Below are positions 1 to 11,339 of a stretch of 64,000 nt of DNA, one piece after another. The translations under genes were made by a program, and so were the position numbers. The notes under the pieces were generated by a model. That model saw only the letters and a program-made list of their open reading frames with translations. It was not told the origin of the DNA and searched no databases. Every line of letters begins with the position of its first letter. The first letter of the stretch is position 1. Source of the stretch: Cycas panzhihuaensis (taxonomy: Eukaryota > Cycadophyta); the NCBI GenBank assembly GCA_023213395.1, contig CM041465.1:108693741-108757740 (forward strand). Direction: 5' to 3'.

Positions 1-1452
1 CGATCTATCACACAAGTCTCACCAAAAGCCCTAAGGGACACCAGGCAAAGTTAGGTGTGTGAAGGAGGCCCAAAAGAGGGGCGTGCAATCTTAAAATCAT
101 CACAACAAGGGTTGTGTGTGCTGATATCCAGTGCAGGTCGAGACTCCACCTTCTCCTAGTTAACTCAAAGAAAGCATGGAAGTAGGAGAAGAAAGACGGG
201 AAGGGGTTTGCCCTTGGGGAGTAGGTCTGAGTGGGATGGATCCCATCTTACTCCCTTTGCCTAGTCTTTATGAGCCTTCTCCTGCTACTTTCTTGAAGAA
301 AACTAGTGAAGAAATGGGGTGGAAACAGGAGAGTACAAAGCTAAACTCAAAGAAAGATAATTTTTACTATAGCTAAAATGGAAGAGAGCAGGAAAATATA
401 TTTGAAAATGAGTCTAATATAGAAATAATACACATAAAAACTTTGAAAATAAGACCAAAGGTATTTGTTGGGATGAGTCTAGGGTGGATTTGCCCCTGCA
501 ACTAGCGAGAAAGAGGAGATCCTACAGGCTTTACAGGAGGTTTCCATAAGAAAGGTTGTGGAAGACACTTGTTGATGCGTAGTTGAAGGAGAACCACGAA
601 AATCTTGCTTGAAAGTGCTTGGAGGAGGGCCTCCCACCACAGAGAAGAGATGTTGCAGGCAGGCCCTGAGTTGAAGTAGTAGGAAATGCAGGCTTGCAGA
701 CACACCTGTGGAAAAGCAGAGGAAAGGAGCATAAACGTAGTAGTAGAATGTGAAGTTAGAGAGCTAAGAGATGTGAAATGATAATCTTTTTTAGATTTCT
801 ACTCATCTCAACCCTAATCGAGTGTTTACGGCATGAATAGGGCTAAGTTGGGCACTTGGCCACGTGGCAATTACCACGGAAGACATAAAAAATAAGTTGC
901 AATAGTCACACCATGGTAAACTTCGCAGTATTGCTTAGTTTACAGCGTTGCAGGAATACGAAGCCAAAATGACTACAATTAAGGTTCTGGGAGTCATATA
1001 AAAGGTATATCAAGCCTTAGAAGGGGCTGGCCCTCCTGTCTAGGTGGCTAGGGATAGTCTACGACACATACAAATTAGACCAAATGAATCATCAAGGGCT
1101 AAAGTTCCTAGAAATGTTGTGATAGGGACACAAGGTCAAGGTATGAGCGGGTTATACAAGTCAAGTAAGGCTTGAGGTGATGTGGAGGTAGCACAGAGGG
1201 TTGTAGAGTGCCATGGGGATGCTTACCTTACGGAAAGGTAGGTCCCATAGGTCGTCATAAGCGCACAATATGACAAGCAGTATGATCAAGCAAATAGACG
1301 CAAGGTGAGCATGTAAATGAAGCAATTAGTCATGCAATGAGATAATACTTCTATCAACCTTTCCTAAGAAATAGTAAAAGTGAAAAGGGAGAAGCATACT
1401 TGTGCTTACCTAAGTCGACCTATCTGTATCCATTCCCAGTAGCTGGAAAACA
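1..1452 (-). repeat. 3' LTR of gypsy element A (partial, runs off window)
   Basis: Bases 1 to about 932 align with 20073-20996 of the right LTR, with many substitutions. The end is placed at 1452 because ...GGAAAACA matches the LTR end of element B (...GGAAACA at 40914) and is followed by the same internal sequence. The purine-rich stretch just inside the LTR on the minus strand (CCAAGGGGGCAG) is a likely polypurine tract. From the right copy, the whole LTR would be about 2.76 kb. Short ORFs inside it are not credible genes. Confidence 0.8.
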
Positions 1453-1536
1453 CTGCCCCCTTGGTAGCAAAGCCTCGTTGCTCGAAATCATGGTGCGATG
1501 GCAAATGCTGGCAATAGACTGTCAGTAGTACATGCG

Positions 1537-1537
1537 C

Positions 1538-1629
<92 letters not shown>

Positions 1630-1635
1630 ACATAC

Positions 1636-1685
<50 letters not shown>

Positions 1686-1698
1686 ATATATATGTATG

Positions 1699-1767
<69 letters not shown>

Positions 1768-1826
1768 ACATATATATATATATATATATATATGTGTATG
1801 TGTGTGTGTGTATATATATATATATC
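1537..1826. repeat. AT-rich microsatellite (TA)n with TATG/CATA blocks
   Basis: About 290 bases of TA dinucleotides broken by GTATGTATG and CATACATAC blocks, ending in a TG run. Stretches can fold back on themselves. It lies in the 3' untranslated part of element A. Element B has only a short TATATAAATATATAAATC at the matching spot (about 40991-41009), so this is an expansion in A. Several apparent ORFs of 100-163 residues made of Tyr, Ile, Thr and His come only from the repeat. Confidence 0.95.
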
Positions 1827-2124
1827 AATCATAAGCAAAATAAGAGCTAAGGGTATCAGTGAGGGTTGTGGCGGGACACGTGGATACGAGAACAGGGGTG
1901 GAGATAACATAGGGGCTGCCTATTTGCCACTCGGGAATCGACAGAAAGCTAAGAGGGATGAGGGGGTTTCCCCCATCGTAAGAATGTAGAGAGGAATGTA
2001 TGTTGATAAAAGGGAAAACCTGATAGTTGCCATAGTTTATCCTCATTAGCGGCTAGCTTTCAGAGGTATAAACAGATTGCAAAGTGAGATGTAAGATGAT
2101 CTAAGACTTGGGCGATAGGATGAC

Positions 2125-2650
2125 TAGGCAAGTCTCAAAGGCGGTCAACAAGAAGAGGAAGGCGGCACTCAAGGATGAGGTGAACGAGGCTGTCTGCCTT
2201 AGCATTGAGGGCCCGAGGGATGTGTTGAATGTCGACAGACTGAAAACAAGCTAACAAGGACCTAGCAGCTGCAGTGAGGACTCTCATGCATGGGCATCAC
2301 ACCTGGTAAACCTGAGTGAGATGGGACACCACTACCTGGGAGTTGCAAAGAAGAATGATAGATCCGTGATGGAAACAGAGTGCAATAGTGAGGGCTTTGA
2401 TAACGGCCATGTACTCAGCTTCGTTATTAGTGGCCTCAGGGAGGAAGATCCTAGAACGCAGAAAATCATGTCCGAAAGGGTCGTAAAGAATCCATGCAGT
2501 GGTAGAAGGTCTAGGATTACCGTGGCTCTCGCCATTGGTAAAGATAAAGAGAGCCATGGGTGAGAAAGGGAAGTGTCTCGGTAAGGAAAATGTACAATAA
2601 AGATAGAGTTGAAGTAAAAGAGGCTCGTATAGTAGGGAATAAATGGCCAT
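2125..2650 (-). pseudogene. Extra RNase H domain of element A (degenerate)
   Basis: The minus-strand reading gives an RNase H fold signature: IFTNGESHGNPRPSTTAWIL, then FLPEATNNEAEYMAVIKAL, then LLCNSQVVVSHLTQVYQV, with the last part (ALNAKADSL) in another frame near 2190. In RNase H the catalytic acids are the Asp of TDG, the second Glu of NNEAE, the Asp of CDS and a late Asp. Here the first and third are Asn, so the enzyme should be inactive. It stands alone, far from the place of the normal pol RNase H, as the additional RNase H of Tat elements does. The homologue in B is at 41320-41790. Confidence 0.75.
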
Positions 2651-2714
2651 GAAGGATAGAATGACCTAACAATGAGACTACCTAAGGACAAGAGTAGACT
2701 ATATGACCACTGGC

Positions 2715-3097
2715 TCAGAGCGGGCGGGAAATGGGCACCCTAGGATGCCAAAGGTTGCTTAAGAAAGCAAAGAATGACCCCAAATGAAGGGCGCATTCCC
2801 TTTGGAGACCCCAAGGGTAGGAACAAGCTGCAAAAATGAATCCAAGAGGGCAAAACGAGCCAAACGAGTATAAACTCAGGCATGCACAGGAGCGGCACAT
2901 AAAACGAGACAGAAGGGCCCTGCAAAAAAAATACATCAGCAAGGCGCCATTAATGCATATAAAGGAATACATAAAACAAAGGCTATGGAAGCACAATGGC
3001 AAACAGGTCCATAAGACAATGATGATCAAGGATGAGAAATGATCTCAAATGCTGCCCCAGAAGTGGAAACGGAGAAAGTGCCCGTCGGGGCCCTCAC
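2715..3097. other. Non-coding spacer of element A, homologous to B
   Basis: This aligns with about 41870-42250 of element B (shared features include CACAGGAGCGGCACATAAAA-like and CGAGACAGAAGGGCCC segments). No protein pattern is recognised in any frame. It probably holds the upstream region of the antisense gene. Confidence 0.5.
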
Positions 3098-3106
3098 TTA
3101 TATAAG
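3098..3106 (+). promoter_or_regulatory. Putative TATA box for the antisense gene (element A)
   Basis: TATATAAGG follows a GGGGCCCTCACT segment. Element B has the same arrangement (GGGGCCCCCACC then TATATAAGG at 42253-42261). In both it lies about 0.6 kb upstream of the first conserved coding block on the plus strand. Conservation in two diverged copies is seen directly; promoter function is inferred. Confidence 0.45.
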
Positions 3107-4730
3107 GAAAATTGATGAAAGCGAGATTCATTTTCATAGGCTCTTGAACGAATCCAGAGCCCTTCCCTTACGCAGTGGAGTGCCACCCAACTTGAGGGAC
3201 ACGTGGAGAGAGATCTGACCACTGGATCGAGCCCAAGAGATGGCCGTTAGGATCGTAGAGATGAGATGGCAACCACTCGACCAGATGGAGTGAGTGGATC
3301 ATCGAAACCATAGCCCATCTTATGATTTAAAGTTTGATGCTTTTGGTTATTTTTTATGTAACTTTTTGGGCCCCATATATGCAAAAAAATGATCTTCAGG
3401 AGTCCAAATTAGACCCAGAGAGAGGCAAGACTAGGGCATTAGGTAGCCCTGGTCCCAGTGGGCTTGGTTGTGACCCGCTTTAAAAAGGTTTTTTGGGTAG
3501 AAACCCCCCCCTTTTGGGAGGGTGACATTCACACTGCGGTAAAGATCGCAGTTCCACGATCTCTGCCATGGAGCCCCGATTGCCACGGGACCCGGGCCAA
3601 ACTCCGTGGTACCATAAAGTTCAGTGCGGTGTGAAGCCAGAGATGATGAAAAATAAAGATAGGGGCCCGAAGGTCCCCAAATCTCGACCGAATGACTGAG
3701 AGACAGTCTAGAGTATGCAGAGATGAGCATGAGTTAGGTTTTGACCTATTTTGTAGTGTTTTACATGTCATGATCGTGGTAAAGAACTGTAAGAACATAG
3801 GTATGGCCATGCTGAGCTTCATTGAGATGATAACTCGGGAGGATAGGCAGATCTTAACGAAGTGCGACCTACTGAAGGCCACAAAGACGCCTCAGTATAT
3901 GTCAGATCAAAGTCTGCTAGTGGATATAGTATCCCGTTGGGATAGATGGAGGCATGTCTTCCATCTACCCCAAGAAGAGGACGTATCGGCAACATCAGGA
4001 GACATGAGGAGGATACTGGGGGAACCAGCAACAGGGAGGCCGACGATACTAGAAACGTTGCCCAGCAATGAGGCAGTACATAGGGTGGCTACTACTTTCT
4101 TCCCAGGCTCAAACAAGTGGGAGAGGCAAGGGATACCAGTCCAAAGTATGGTGATGTTAGGGATTCCTTACGTGAGGAAGTTGATTACATTGTACGGTCT
4201 GTTCCGGATATCTCAGAAATAAGACTATAGGGATATACTGGGCAGTTGGATGGATGCGGTACACTGGTGTGAGGTAGGAGAGAGGTTGGACTGGGCTACC
4301 CTCATAGCGGGGAACCTTGTTGCATAGTTAGACACCATGCGGGTAGCGGGAAAGTACGTTTGTCGCATAGTTTGACGTTATTCGGGTAGCGGGAAAGGGC
4401 GGACTATCATACAATACCCTACTATAGTGCTGGATTTTCGACAACTTTGGAGCAGTGGTGTCAACAAGGGGACCACATATTATCTTAGAGTGGGCCTCGA
4501 TGGTACACAAGTGGCAAACTAGGTTTAGGGGGGCTAAGGACCAGGCTCATGTCTGTCACTTGGTGGAGGCCACATCTCTAGACCTCCTCACCGTGACAGA
4601 CTACATAGCACATCCATACAGAGCGGTGAGGTGGGATAGCGATGATAAGGCAAGTGGGGTAGGAGTGCCCCCAAGAGATGACGAGGGTGGTGATGAAGGT
4701 GATGGAGTCGGCCCATCATGAGTTATAGGA

Positions 4731-4832
4731 GAGGCAGGTCCATCAGGGACTGCAGGTAGAGAGGTAGGTCCACCAGGGACTGCAGGTGGAGAGGCAGGTC
4801 CATCAGGGACTGCAGGTGGAGAGACAGGCCCC
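4731..4832 (+). repeat. 30-bp tandem repeat inside the antisense gene
   Basis: Three units of 30 bases (4731-4760, 4761-4790, 4791-4820) and a partial fourth encode repeats of EAGPSGTAGG type in frame with the PMD-like gene. Element B has a less regular Gly/Pro/Ser/Glu-rich stretch at the same place (about 43800-43900), so the array expanded in A. Confidence 0.85.
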
Positions 4833-5055
4833 TTAGAAGCTACAGAGGAGGGCAGGGGCCTAGTGACACAGGCCCACAGGTTACGGATCGTTAGGAGATC
4901 CAGAGAGGTGGCTACACCAGCTAAGGAGAGGAGGGACGCCCCAGTGGCTGAGGCGGTGGCCGAGGAGGTACCCGAGGAGGAGGAGGTACCTTCAGTTGGT
5001 GGAGTGCCTGGGGCAGAGGTAGTCACCTAAGTTAAGGAGTCGACGGCTGCACCAG

Positions 5056-5171
5056 GTGAGACACGACCAGCTCCTGTCATCATTTGATTGCCAAATATAT
5101 ATATATATAGTTTGATTTTGATTTGATATATATATAAATATGTATTAATACATGACATGTTGGATTTGTAG
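5056..5171 (+). other. Conserved phase-1 intron of the antisense gene (element A)
   Basis: The sequence CCAG|GTGAG ... TTTGTAG|GTATAGCAG has canonical GT and AG ends with a T-rich interior (116 bases). The reading frame before it ends after one base of a codon, and after removal the frame continues into ATCCAGAGACTGGTGGAG (IQRLVE). Element B has an intron at the same residue and phase (44071-44181, 111 bases). The orientation allows splicing only from a plus-strand transcript. Confidence 0.7.
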
Positions 5172-5772
5172 GTATAGCAGACATCCAGAGACTGGTGGAG
5201 GTGATAGTCTAGGAGATGTTCCCTTGGGCCTACATAGAGGGGCAGCCTCCCATCCAGGCAGGTGATGAGCCTAGATCGGTAGGCGCCCATGTAGTAGAAT
5301 TTGCCCCATTGGTGAGGGTGAGGGATATATGGGTTACAGAGTCCTAGGAGCATGAGGAACGTGCAAGACGATAGTAGGCAGAGCTAGATACTACCTGGGC
5401 TGAGAGGGATGCCCTACAGAGTCAGGTACAAGAATTAGAGGCTCACAAAGGAGTTGGAGGGGATACAGAGAGCCGCATCCGGCTAGCGGTGATGGAGGAG
5501 CATCTCAGAGGGATGGAGGAGAGGCTCTGTAGCGTAGAGAGCGATAGAGATTGTATCCGAGCCCGATAGATCGACTAGTGGACGAGGTAGGATCGAGGTC
5601 GACGAGGAGCAAGACCCATACTTACACAGTGGTGATGACCCCGAGGAGGCCACAAGATGAAGGGAACGAGGCAGGAGGCTCTCAGAGACTGAGGAGGAGT
5701 TTAGGAGGGATGTGGTCCCCAATAGAGGGATCACATCGACCAGGAGATGACGCCCCAGGGGTGGGGAAGTAG

Positions 5773-6504
5773 TAGAGTAGTATATAGGAGTTTTTGTTTT
5801 AGACAGAGGAAAGCACAGACCTCCAGGGAGTCACCATATGTAGTCACATGATTGTACCCTCCCTGCAAGGACTCCGGCTTCCCACGGATGATGTACATAT
5901 CATTTGTATGTTATGACACATGATTATTTTGATGTATATGGACGAGGTGATTCGTACCCCAGTTGATGCATGATGACGTGTATCATGATGTGTGATGGAT
6001 GATATATATGCTTTTGTTCACACGTTTATGTATGTATTTGTATGAGGGTGCACAGATGCATGAGGATATGATTGATGATATTTTGAGTTGATCATTGTAT
6101 GATTTTTTGTGTTTGGTACTTGTTTGAGCTACACATATTTCCTTTCATGCAGGGCCATATTTCTAGTAGAGATACACACGTTCACCATAAGTAATGGCGA
6201 TAGATACATGTGAGGCTAGGAAATAGGGCAACACACATGTCCACACGAGAGCATAGTAGGATATGCAAAGGAAATGCCAAATAAGACGAGAGTGATGACA
6301 CTCCAGAATGTCATCCTAATTGGGGGCATTGCCCAAATATGACTACAAGGTCCCAAGAGGAAAGGGAACAAGGGTTTCGCAAGTGGAATTAAAAAGGAAT
6401 GAGAGGGCGCCTAAGTCATCATTCTGCTTGTGGCTAAGAGGAACGAGAATAAGCTTAGGATGATAGCTTAGGCTCATTTTGAAGTGTAAAGAGAGAAAGA
6501 AGTG
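5773..6504. other. Spacer between antisense gene and protease, homologous to B
   Basis: This follows the antisense gene and aligns with about 44772-45415 of element B (shared GCAAGGAC(T/A)CCGGCTTCCCA and GGCTCATTT segments). It is rich in TATG and ATGAT runs. No coding signal is seen. The similarity stops at about 6504, where B continues into integrase. Confidence 0.55.
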
Positions 6505-6839
6505 TGGCTAGGCAACGCAGAGGTAGGGGTAGTCACATGTAGAATCAAAGATGGGTGACGAAGGGTAGGCCTTGTATGGCTAGACCTACAGATAAACTGG
6601 CTATGGCCAGAACTAGATGAGTGCGACGGACCTAGTACGTGACAGGTCATGTGGGAAGGTTACATTTGAGTAGGAGTGGCTCTAGTCCTAGGTAAGGATC
6701 TAGAGCGTGAAGAAGAAGTGCCTCTATGAGTGGCTCGTCGATGTATACACCTATGTGAAACCACTCAAGGAGGGTGAAAAAATGAAAGAAGTGGTTGGTT
6801 CAGAACCAGCGGCTCAGGAGCCAATGTAGAATGAAGAGG

Positions 6840-7470
6840 AGCAAGAATATATGATTGAGACATCCCCTAGGTGCTCGTGAAACTAGAGTGACACGCCAAG
6901 GAGGGGGTTCATAACCCTCACTATCTGACTCAGAATCACCTGTGATGGCTAAGTAACGATAACTACCTATACCAATAGGGGAAAACCTGACTACGTTTGG
7001 CTCATGACATGGCATAGGCTCCAACTGATGAAGGTTCGTCTACTGAAACAAAGGTCCCACAGAAGGGGTAGCCTCCTGAGGATCGTTATCTTCATCATCG
7101 AAGATAGCTTGACAGGCTGGATGAGAGGTGTGAGATGGCATGGGCTCACAGGTGATAACTTTAACTTGTCCTTCATGGACAAATTTAAGTTGCCCTCAAT
7201 GTGAGGAGCAGATTACTCCTATTTGGTCAAGTCATGGTCGGCCCAACAAGAGGTTGTACTCCACACCGATATCGAGTACAACAACTTCAATAGAAACGGT
7301 CTTCCCTCCCAAGGTGAGGGAAAAAGAGACTATCCTTAGAGGGGACTTCTCAGTCCCATCATACCCTTAGCATTTCCAAGGGATAGACTCAAGAGCTACT
7401 ATGCCTAGCTCCTTAAGCATACGTAGCATTAACCGAGGAGCCATTATCTACAATGGTCCTCTTTATAATA
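6840..7470 (-). pseudogene. Gag-pol linker and aspartic protease remnant of element A
   Basis: The minus-strand frame at 6800-7024 contains PIGIGSYRYL, matching PISVGSYRYL in B (about 48780-48830). Near 7430 the minus strand reads TIVDNGSSVNA, the same protease active-site segment as VVDNGSSVNAMP in B, so the catalytic Asp of the D-x-G motif is kept. The body is broken by frameshifts. Upstream bases 6505-6840 show no clear match to B and mark the scar of the pol deletion. Confidence 0.6.
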
Positions 7471-7959
7471 AAAGCAGGAGTATCAACTGAAATGACAAAT
7501 GGGTAATGCAAATGCTTCTCCCATTCATTGGGAGAGAGGATATCTCAGGGATTGAATGAGATGGCAGGTGGTCCATGGGAGGTAGCACCTATCACATGGA
7601 TGGAAGCATCTTATTGGTAAAGAGCTTCAAGAAGAAGAGCGCATTGCTCAAGGTAACTTCTCAAGACATCCATCAAGAACATCCCCGCAGCGACGATGTG
7701 GAGCTCGTCAACGATAGATAAAGGCTTCCCCTTTGTAGTAGGTTGGGGAAGAACCCTTCGAAAATCATAATGGCTAGGGCATACAGGAATGGTCTTGGGA
7801 AGTGTAGGGGCTTCTAGAACTGAAGTTTTTGGAAGAGGATCAAGATGAGGTGTGGATGAAGAGGCATTAGTTACCTCTTTGGTAGCTTGAGACTAGGTTA
7901 AGGCATACAAAGGGGTAGTCTCAAGCATCTAGATCACCTTCTTTCCCTTGTTTTGAGAC

Positions 7960-9769
7960 CACGAAGGTGAGGGAGCATGATGGTTTAGGGAATGTGAGGA
8001 AGAAGACGAACCCTGCGCGCCCTTCCCTTTACTGTGTGAAGGATGAGAATTCAGAGATCTTCCCCGGTTCTGGTTGTTCTTTGGTTGAGTGTTACGATCA
8101 TGCTCCCCATGCTTGGGAAACAGATCCCTATGGACAAGTTGTTCAAGGTTGGGCCTTGAGGCTCATTTAGGAGATAAGTCATGTTGTAGGGCATCCCTAG
8201 AATATTGGACTCAGCAACATGCATTGTTATGGAAACATTCTCTATGAACAGAACACCACTTCTTCTCAAGCGACGAATTAGTCTTCCTTGCTTGAGAGGA
8301 CTAGGTGTTGCCACCCTTAGAGGGAGAATTTTGAGAAGCTTGTTGGATGTGGGTGATGAAGGATCTTAAAGTTTTAGTTCCTTCATTGTACGTTCGAATG
8401 AACGTATAACAGAAGTGAGTGGGTCTAGGGTCTTCTCAGTCGAGTGAGAAGAAGACCTGGTGGATTGTTGTAGTTTGGTTTCTTTGGTTTGTGGTGGTAC
8501 CTGACGTCATTGTGAGGGCTTAAGGGGCTTCTTGAGTCTAGCCTAGATCTCAATAGCTTCAAGCGCTAAGCACTCTACGATGGTGGAATAGTATATGGTT
8601 GCCTCCATCTTAAGGACTTCCATATGGACTTCAGGGCGAAGTGCATTAATGAAGAGGTCCCTCTTCAATTCCTTAGGAAAAGTAGCCTTAGTGGAATGGA
8701 GGACGTCATGGAATCGCCGCACAAAGTCACAATTCATCTCATCATGACCTTGTTTAAGTGAAATGAGGGATTTCATTGCACTTTCAAGTGGACAAGCCAC
8801 ATCAAAATAGTTGATGAATTTATCCACAAGTTGCTAGAACGAGAAAATGGAATGGGTAGGTAGGCGATAAAACCATTTAAGGGCATCGCCTTGTAGGGAT
8901 CATGAAAATAATTTTATTAATATATGATCATACGCCTAGTAGTCTATGCATGCCATAGAAAAACTACGGACATGCTCTGTTGGATCCTGTGATGAAGTTC
9001 TATCAAACTTAGGAACTTCAGGGGGATGAGGTGGTAAGTTGGTTCTTAGCGCCTCAATAGATAATGGTGTCGATCTATAATCCATGAAGGGACGTGCCCT
9101 CACCTGAATCATAGGATCTACAAAGGATGTGGAAGGTAATGAACAAGAAATTGATGAGGGTGAAGGGCCCATCCCTTCTTGAGGAAATGTTCCTTGTTGG
9201 AAAGGGACTTGAGGATAAGCACCTTGAGAGGAAGTTGGGTTTCCTTGCAAAAGCATGGCATAAGGAGCTACGTAGGATGGTGGAAATAAGGGGTGAGGGA
9301 CTGGGTTCTTTCCATATGGGCTACCTGTAGGTGGCGCGACCTTATATGGATGTAAATGGTCCACCCTATAAGCCACAATGTGGTTCCTTTTATCGTGCCC
9401 CTAAGGTTGAGATGTATAGCCTGGGGGTACATAAAGAGAAGGATCACTAGGTTGGATTTAAGCGCATGTGGGAACAGATCCCACATGACTAGTAGTAGGA
9501 GCATTAGTAGGACCTCTAGGCCTACTAGGAAATGTATATTCCATGTTAGGAGGTGGCATATTGGCTTGACTAGGGAAAGGTATGTTAACCCCAATCTAGG
9601 AAAAAGACATACCGCGAGAGGGCCTTGAAGAGTTAGGACCATGATGAGGAATAGAAGGTGTAATGGATATCCCTAGGGTAGATGTAAAAACTGAATGAGA
9701 CGAATGTGTAGGCACAAAGGGTTTGCTTGTTGTGGGAGGTGTAGATGCAGATGAAGACAGCAGGACAGG
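7960..9769 (-). pseudogene. Gag of element A, C-terminal and central part
   Basis: Minus-strand segments at 8936-9376 and 8543-8827 read LPPHPPEVPKFDRTSSQDPTEHV and FINYFDVACPLESAMKSLIS...RRFHDVLHSTKATFPKELKRDLFINALRPEVHMEVLKM. The second is the Ty3/gypsy gag core and is nearly the same as in B (50115-50657). Upstream is a Pro/Ser/Tyr-rich N-terminal region. The gene is cut at 9769 by copia 3 and resumes at 18099. Frameshifts and stops are present. Gag forms the virus-like particle. Confidence 0.75.
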
Positions 9770-10094
9770 TGTTGGGAATAATCCCAATGTTTGTGCACTA
9801 GAGCGCTTAGGGCCCCTCAAAGCCACCTTTGAGGGCCCCTAGGGCACCTTGAACTGCTCACAGCCCGCCGGACCGACCACTCACGTGAGGTACGACACGC
9901 TTATTTATTTTTATATTTTTTCAAACTAACCTTAATTGTTGTGCGGTAGGGTGATGGCGCCCGACGCCTCGAATCTCTATTTAAGGGTTGGGAATACCTC
10001 CACGGTGTTTATTAACACCGCCACTCTTTCGAAATCGCCGTTGTACTCAAGATGAAAGTCTCGTGATGTCCCGCTCGCCTCCTCGGCTCCATCA
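9770..10094 (+). repeat. 5' LTR of copia 3
   Basis: It starts TGTTGGGAATAATCCC and ends CTCCATCA. A direct partner is at 17769-18098. It contains AGGGCCCCTCAAAG...CTTTGAGGGCCCCT, an inverted repeat able to form a hairpin (about 9809-9841), and a TATTTAAGG box near 9978, a plausible core promoter. Confidence 0.95.
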
Positions 10095-10096
10095 TT

Positions 10097-10107
10097 TGGT
10101 ATCGAGC
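10097..10107 (+). other. Primer binding site of copia 3
   Basis: TGGTATCGAGC lies two bases after the LTR. It resembles the TGGTATCAGAGC primer site complementary to initiator methionine tRNA that most plant copia elements use. Confidence 0.75.
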
Positions 10108-10439
10108 TAAGTTGAGCTAGGTTGTCATTTTTCGATTTTAGTTGCTCAAACGTCCGATTTTAACATAGTTATATGATCGCCGTTGAGATTCTCGGCGAGC
10201 TCACCGATCTGGAGAAGACGGACCGGATTTCATTCATCGTGGAGGAAGATCTCCCACTCGGAAGTTTGCTCTCCACACTAAAACCGTTCTTCGTTGCTTT
10301 CATATTTTCAAACATATAAACAAATAAATAAATCTTTTGATATATGTTTTTAGCTTGATAAATTTGCGGTTTGCGATCACCGTCAATCTGAATATATATA
10401 TATAGTCTACTTGTCAAATCAACTCTCTTCTCTTAGGCG

Positions 10440-11290
10440 CCTTCGTGCTTCTTAGCCTCTTTGCCTCTGCTCCAGTGGTCTTGGCGTGTTATCCGCCTCA
10501 CGGTAGCTCGTGTGATATCTACTTCAAAACCGCTGTGTTGTCGCCTCCGCCCGTCTCTCTGTTCACGATCTATGATCCCCCGTCGCCGAGACCCGTGTGC
10601 CTTTGCGTCGCCATAGGCCTTGCCTCGTCTCGCCTCTCGCCCCTTCGCCGCGGCCACTCGCTTTTGCGCTGCGTGCATCGGACGGCTACCGTGTCCCCTC
10701 ATGCGGTCATTTCGCATTCTGCTTTTGCGTGCATCGGATCGGCACAAGGCCCCAGTGCGGTCATTTCGTGCGACACGGCTTTCTGCGTCGTGCATAGGCG
10801 CGTCGCCATCCTCACGTCGCTGCACGGCCACGCCACGCTACCGCCCGCCACGTCATTGCATCGGCACAAGGCGTCCTCGCGTGTTGCCCGAGAAGCCTGC
10901 TTCGATTCTCGCTTTTTGCGGCGCTCGCTTGCCGCCTCGGGATTCGCCCGCACCCTCTCTCGAAATTGGCATCCGCCTCTCTTCGCCCATCGGCCGCCTC
11001 TCTCTTCGCCCATCGGCTACAAGGCTTTTACATTTGGGTTTGCATTCTCGGATTTCGATTCTCGCCTTTTGCGGCGGCTCGCTTCGCCGCCGGATTCGCC
11101 CTCGCACCCTCTCTGAAATTGGCATCCGTCTCTCTCTTCGTCCATCGGCGCGCTGCGTCTTTACATTTGGTTTTGCATTCATCCTGTTTCTGTTTGGGTC
11201 CGTCCGCTGCGCCGTGCGCGTGTATCTATATTGAGTCTATCGCCGTGCGCGTGTATCTATATTGAGTCTATCGGCCTAGTGTTCTGATTA
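10440..11290 (+). other. CpG-rich leader segment of copia 3 with internal tandem duplications
   Basis: This part is strikingly GC- and CpG-rich against its AT-rich surroundings. About 10900-11045 and 11054-11185 are a diverged tandem pair (shared TTCGATTCTCGC, GAAATTGGCATCCG and TTTACATTTGG). Near 11210-11275 GCCGTGCGCGTGTATCTATA is repeated twice, followed by a run of TATTGAGTC repeats. Overlapping ORFs up to 223 residues occur in several frames on both strands. None resembles a known protein, so I treat them as composition artefacts. Its role could be regulatory. Confidence 0.7.
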
Positions 11291-11339
11291 TTTATTGGCT
11301 GCATTATTATTTGGCTGAGTCTATATTGAGTCTATATTA

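Larger units (their letters stand above)
3692..5772 (+). pseudogene. Antisense plant-mobile-domain-like gene carried by element A
   Basis: Exon 1 begins in the reading frame at 3692 (true start uncertain). It encodes GMAMLSFIEMITREDRQIL..., then SDQSLLVDIVSRWDRWRHVFHLPQ and DMRRILGEP. The trio 'W...HVFHLP' plus 'R.ILG' resembles the plant mobile domain (PMD/MAIN-like), where H.FHLP and a following LGLP-type motif are typical. Further blocks read DYRDILGSWMDAVHWCEVGERLDWATLI and GPHIILEWASMVHKWQTRFRG, then a Gly/Pro/Glu-rich linker with 10-residue repeats. An intron (5056-5171) precedes IADIQRLVEVIV and a charged C-terminus likely to form a coiled coil. Several stops and frame changes break it. 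The gene runs opposite to the retrotransposon. The homologue in B is at 42841-44771. The PMD assignment is by motif only. Confidence 0.6.

Noticed and set aside
1406-1989. Several overlapping ORFs of 100-163 residues on both strands
   Set aside because: They are made of Tyr, Ile, Thr, His and Cys from the TA/TATG repeat and have no gene-like composition.
4601-5026. 141-residue minus-strand ORF rich in Pro and Ser
   Set aside because: It is the shadow of the Gly/Pro/Glu repeat linker of the plus-strand gene; the 43655-44161 minus ORF is the same in element B.
10445-11234. ORFs up to 223 residues in the CpG-rich leader of copia 3
   Set aside because: Open frames occur in several frames on both strands, as expected from GC-rich sequence. 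No motif is recognised and the region contains diverged tandem duplications.
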